From: Variovorax sp. PAMC 28711
Lineage (GTDB): Bacteria; Pseudomonadota; Gammaproteobacteria; Burkholderiales; Burkholderiaceae_C
Length of the DNA stretch: 64,000 bases
NCBI RefSeq assembly: GCF_001577265.1
Contig: NZ_CP014517.1
Location: 3,632,501-3,696,500 of the forward strand
Direction of reading: 5' to 3'
Shown piece after piece: positions 59,249-64,000 of this stretch. Numbering within the stretch: the stretch's first letter is position 1; every line of letters starts with the position of its first letter. The notes under the pieces are model-generated. The model did not search any database. It worked only from the letters and a program-made list of their open reading frames with translations, and had not been told where the DNA came from. The translations under genes were made by a program, and so were the position numbers.

Positions 59249-60868
59249 GTGGCATCCAGAAAAGCTGAGCACCCAGCGAAACACGTGATCTTCAAAAAAT
59301 TCACCAGCAGTCTGTTGACGCGGCTGCTTCTTCTCGGCCTGCTCATGGCAATCGTCGGGACGGCGACCAGCTATTTCCAGCTCACCCGGTTTTTGCGCGC
59401 GGACCTGACCAAGTCGGCGCAGCTGCAACAGACGGCTCTGGCCAATTACATCGCCCGCGATGTAGACCATTACCTGCGTGAAAAGCTGTCGTTTTTGCAA
59501 CGTGTGGCCTTGGGGCTGCCGCAGGGGCTTTTGACGCAGCCCGAACGGCTCCATGCCTGGCTGGCCGAACGCACCAAAGACAGCACTGCTTTTTCGCTCG
59601 GTCTGGTCGTCGCAGACGACAAAGGCAACTGGCTGGCGGGTGCCGACCAACCCGTCGTTGGCGCGGTCGAATTCGTGGGCGCACTGGGCGGTCGAACCAC
59701 GGTCGGAAAACCGCTGGCGGTCGCAAACCATGTGGGCCTGCCGATCGCCGCGCCAGTGCAAGACAGCGCGGGGCGGGTCGTCGCGGTGCTGGTCGGGACC
59801 GCGAACCTTTCGGCCGACGGCCTGCTGGACCATTTGCAGGGCGGCCGTGTGGGAGAAACCGGCGGCATTCTGCTGGTGTCGCCGCGCGACCAGCTCTTCG
59901 TCGCATCAACCGACACCACGATGTCCCTCAAGTCGACGCCGCCCGCCGGCATCAATTTGCTGCACGACCAGGCGATGCAAGGATTTCGCGGCAGCGGGAC
60001 CACCCGCAATGCACAAGGCATCGAGGAGATCTCTGCGATCGCATCGGTGCCCAGCTCAAATTGGTTCGTGGTGGCGCGTTTGCCTATGGCCGAGGCACTG
60101 TCGCCTGTCGCGCGGATGCAATCGTTCATCCTGACGCAACGTGCCCCCGCCGTGCTGGCGGTGCTGTGCATGATCGGCTTGATCCTGGCTTGGCTGCTGC
60201 GCCCGTTGAGCCGGGCTGCCGTTCAAGCCGAGAGGATGGCACGCGGCGAAGTCGAACTGGCGCCTTTCCCGGTGGTGAGAGACGATGAGATCGGGCATTT
60301 GACCAGCGCCTTCAATCGACTGTTGTCCAGGCTGGCCGACAACCAGGCCGAGTTGAAGCGTCTCGCCACACACGACACTTTGACCGGCTTGCCCAATCGG
60401 CAGCTGCTGGTTGATCGGCTTCGAGAGACACTGACACAGGCCAGAGAGCGAGCTGCGCCTGTCGCGGTTCTCTATCTCGATCTCGACGGATTCAAGCAGC
60501 TCAACGACACCTTCGGTCATGAGGCTGGCGATCAGGCCCTCTGCGAAATTGCGCGCCGGCTGCTTGGCCTCGTGCGTCCGACGGACACCGTCGCCCGCAT
60601 TGGCGGTGATGAGTTCGTGCTATTGACGTCTGCTCTTGAAGAGCCTGCGGAACAGGCGTTGCTGACGCTGGCCGAGCGATGCATTGCCGCGGTCGCCGAA
60701 CCGCTCCAGGTGTGCGGTGTCCAGGCCGTCGTCAGCGTGTCGATCGGCGTTGCGGTCGCGGGCGGCGGTGCGACACCGCAATCGCTGATGGATGCCGCCG
60801 ACAAGGCCATGTACGCGGCAAAGCAGAGCGGCCGCGGCCGTCACGCGGTAGCGCCCCGCGGGCGCTGA
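59249..60868 (+). CDS. Diguanylate cyclase with dCACHE-like sensor and HAMP
   Basis: The 539-residue protein has a membrane helix (LLTRLLLLGLLMAIVGTA), a periplasmic sensor of about 230 residues, a second helix (APAVLAVLCMIGLILAWLL), a HAMP linker and a C-terminal GGDEF domain with an intact active site RIGGDEF and HDTLTGLPNR at its start. It should make cyclic di-GMP in response to a periplasmic ligand. An RxxD inhibitory site (RLVRPTD-like region) is not obvious. The start is GTG at 59249 or at 59285, neither with a clear ribosome site. Its end overlaps the DUF2784 gene convergently by 28 nt. Confidence 0.88.
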   Translation: MASRKAEHPAKHVIFKKFTSSLLTRLLLLGLLMAIVGTATSYFQLTRFLRADLTKSAQLQQTALANYIARDVDHYLREKLSFLQRVALGLPQGLLTQPERLHAWLAERTKDSTAFSLGLVVADDKGNWLAGADQPVVGAVEFVGALGGRTTVGKPLAVANHVGLPIAAPVQDSAGRVVAVLVGTANLSADGLLDHLQGGRVGETGGILLVSPRDQLFVASTDTTMSLKSTPPAGINLLHDQAMQGFRGSGTTRNAQGIEEISAIASVPSSNWFVVARLPMAEALSPVARMQSFILTQRAPAVLAVLCMIGLILAWLLRPLSRAAVQAERMARGEVELAPFPVVRDDEIGHLTSAFNRLLSRLADNQAELKRLATHDTLTGLPNRQLLVDRLRETLTQARERAAPVAVLYLDLDGFKQLNDTFGHEAGDQALCEIARRLLGLVRPTDTVARIGGDEFVLLTSALEEPAEQALLTLAERCIAAVAEPLQVCGVQAVVSVSIGVAVAGGGATPQSLMDAADKAMYAAKQSGRGRHAVAPRGR

Positions 60869-61227
60869 TGTCGAACGCGTCGCCACAGCAACGCGTACAC
60901 CGTGAGGTTCAGCAGCGCGACGAACACGCCCAGGCCGATCTGCACACCGCGTGTCAGTCCCTCCGGATAGATCGCGGCTGCGATGTAGTGGTCGATGAAT
61001 CCGCCGCTGTAGCCGGCCTGGCCGGCGGCGTGACGCAGGGCGTTTTCGATGGGCGTCAGCGGGCAGATCCAGCCGGCCCAGGCGACCCACGCCGCCCACG
61101 CGACGGCGGGGAGGTGCAGCCAGGCGAGTCGTGGCCAGCGCCATACGAGCACGCCGCCCAGCAGCACGAACACGATGAAGAGGCCGTGCACCACCAGCAC
61201 GGCATCGGCAAGCAGTCGGTTGATCAT
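60841..61227 (-). CDS. DUF2784 family membrane protein
   Basis: The 128-residue protein matches DUF2784: four hydrophobic segments and the family motif AGWICPLTPIENALR, followed by GGFIDHYIAAAIYPEGLT. Nothing is known of its function. The ATG at 61227 (MINRLLADAVLVVHG) is preferred over one eight codons earlier because it fits the family N-terminus. It is convergent with the GGDEF gene and divergent from alaS. Confidence 0.82.
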   Translation of the reverse strand: MINRLLADAVLVVHGLFIVFVLLGGVLVWRWPRLAWLHLPAVAWAAWVAWAGWICPLTPIENALRHAAGQAGYSGGFIDHYIAAAIYPEGLTRGVQIGLGVFVALLNLTVYALLWRRVRHQRPRGATA

Positions 61228-61283
61228 GGCCTCAGCATAGGCGCCCGGCATTCCCCACGCCGGTCGGAGAAGAGGCCAAAACC

Positions 61284-61289
61284 TATAAT
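61284..61289 (+). promoter_or_regulatory. Putative alaS -10 element
   Basis: A perfect TATAAT lies 78 nt before the alaS ATG. The -35 at standard spacing is poor (CGGTCG), so the promoter call rests on the -10 alone. Confidence 0.4.
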
Positions 61290-61366
61290 CGAATGTTCCG
61301 TGCGATCACGCATTCAGCTGCCAATCGGGTGCATTCCGGCACTTGGGGCAGAACCAGATTCCCCAG

Positions 61367-63991
<2,625 letters not shown>

Positions 63992-64000
63992 GGAATTGCA

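Overview
The window is high-GC DNA with dense, short-gapped operons. The gene families fit a Comamonadaceae-type betaproteobacterium (Variovorax/Hydrogenophaga relatives): imuA-imuB-dnaE2, a DUF3482/DUF2868 pair, a liv ABC operon and DUF883 stress proteins. This placement is inferred from gene content only. No phage, transposase or CRISPR array was seen.

Layout. 1-4.4 kb: a minus-strand operon for a penicillin-acylase lipoprotein, a histidine phosphatase, CbpA and CbpM. 4.5-9.7 kb: an amidase, a CDP-alcohol phosphatidyltransferase (PssA type), a GTPase with its membrane partner, a terminator and a 24-residue membrane peptide. 9.7-15.9 kb: an ABC exporter, a DODA-type dioxygenase, a two-domain fasciclin lipoprotein, a processive GT2 glycosyltransferase and cytochrome b561.

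15.99-26.0 kb is the centrepiece: a nine-gene minus-strand operon for retinal-based phototrophy. In transcription order it encodes a DCC-family protein, a one-domain fasciclin protein, a green-type proteorhodopsin, GGPP synthase (crtE), a single-ORF phytoene desaturase-phytoene synthase fusion (crtI-crtB), lycopene cyclase (crtY), Brp/Blh beta-carotene dioxygenase, a UbiG-like methyltransferase and an SDR without its catalytic Tyr. A MerR-family regulator is divergent from it. From GGPP onward every enzyme needed to make retinal is present, so the operon should supply both the pump and its chromophore.

26.1-34.6 kb: a near-consensus LexA box precedes the imuA-imuB-dnaE2 mutasome. It is followed by a PD-(D/E)XK nuclease-like gene coupled to a DinG/XPD-type helicase that carries its own N-terminal nuclease motif. 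34.6-42.8 kb: a LysR-controlled cluster with a short-chain fatty acid transporter, an unusual 1155-residue molybdopterin enzyme fused to a flavin/NAD reductase and a [2Fe-2S] domain, an ornithine cyclodeaminase homologue and a second LysR gene.

43-48.2 kb: an overlapping trio of membrane Ser/Thr kinase, OmpA-like lipoprotein and large membrane protein of unknown function. 48.2-54.0 kb: a stress region with a DUF2383 protein, an orphan histidine kinase, DUF883/YqjE-like membrane proteins and two small heat-shock proteins. 54.2-58.7 kb: a complete livHMGF-livK branched-chain amino acid ABC operon. 59-64 kb: tRNA-Gly(CCC), a dCACHE-HAMP-GGDEF cyclase, a DUF2784 protein and alaS.
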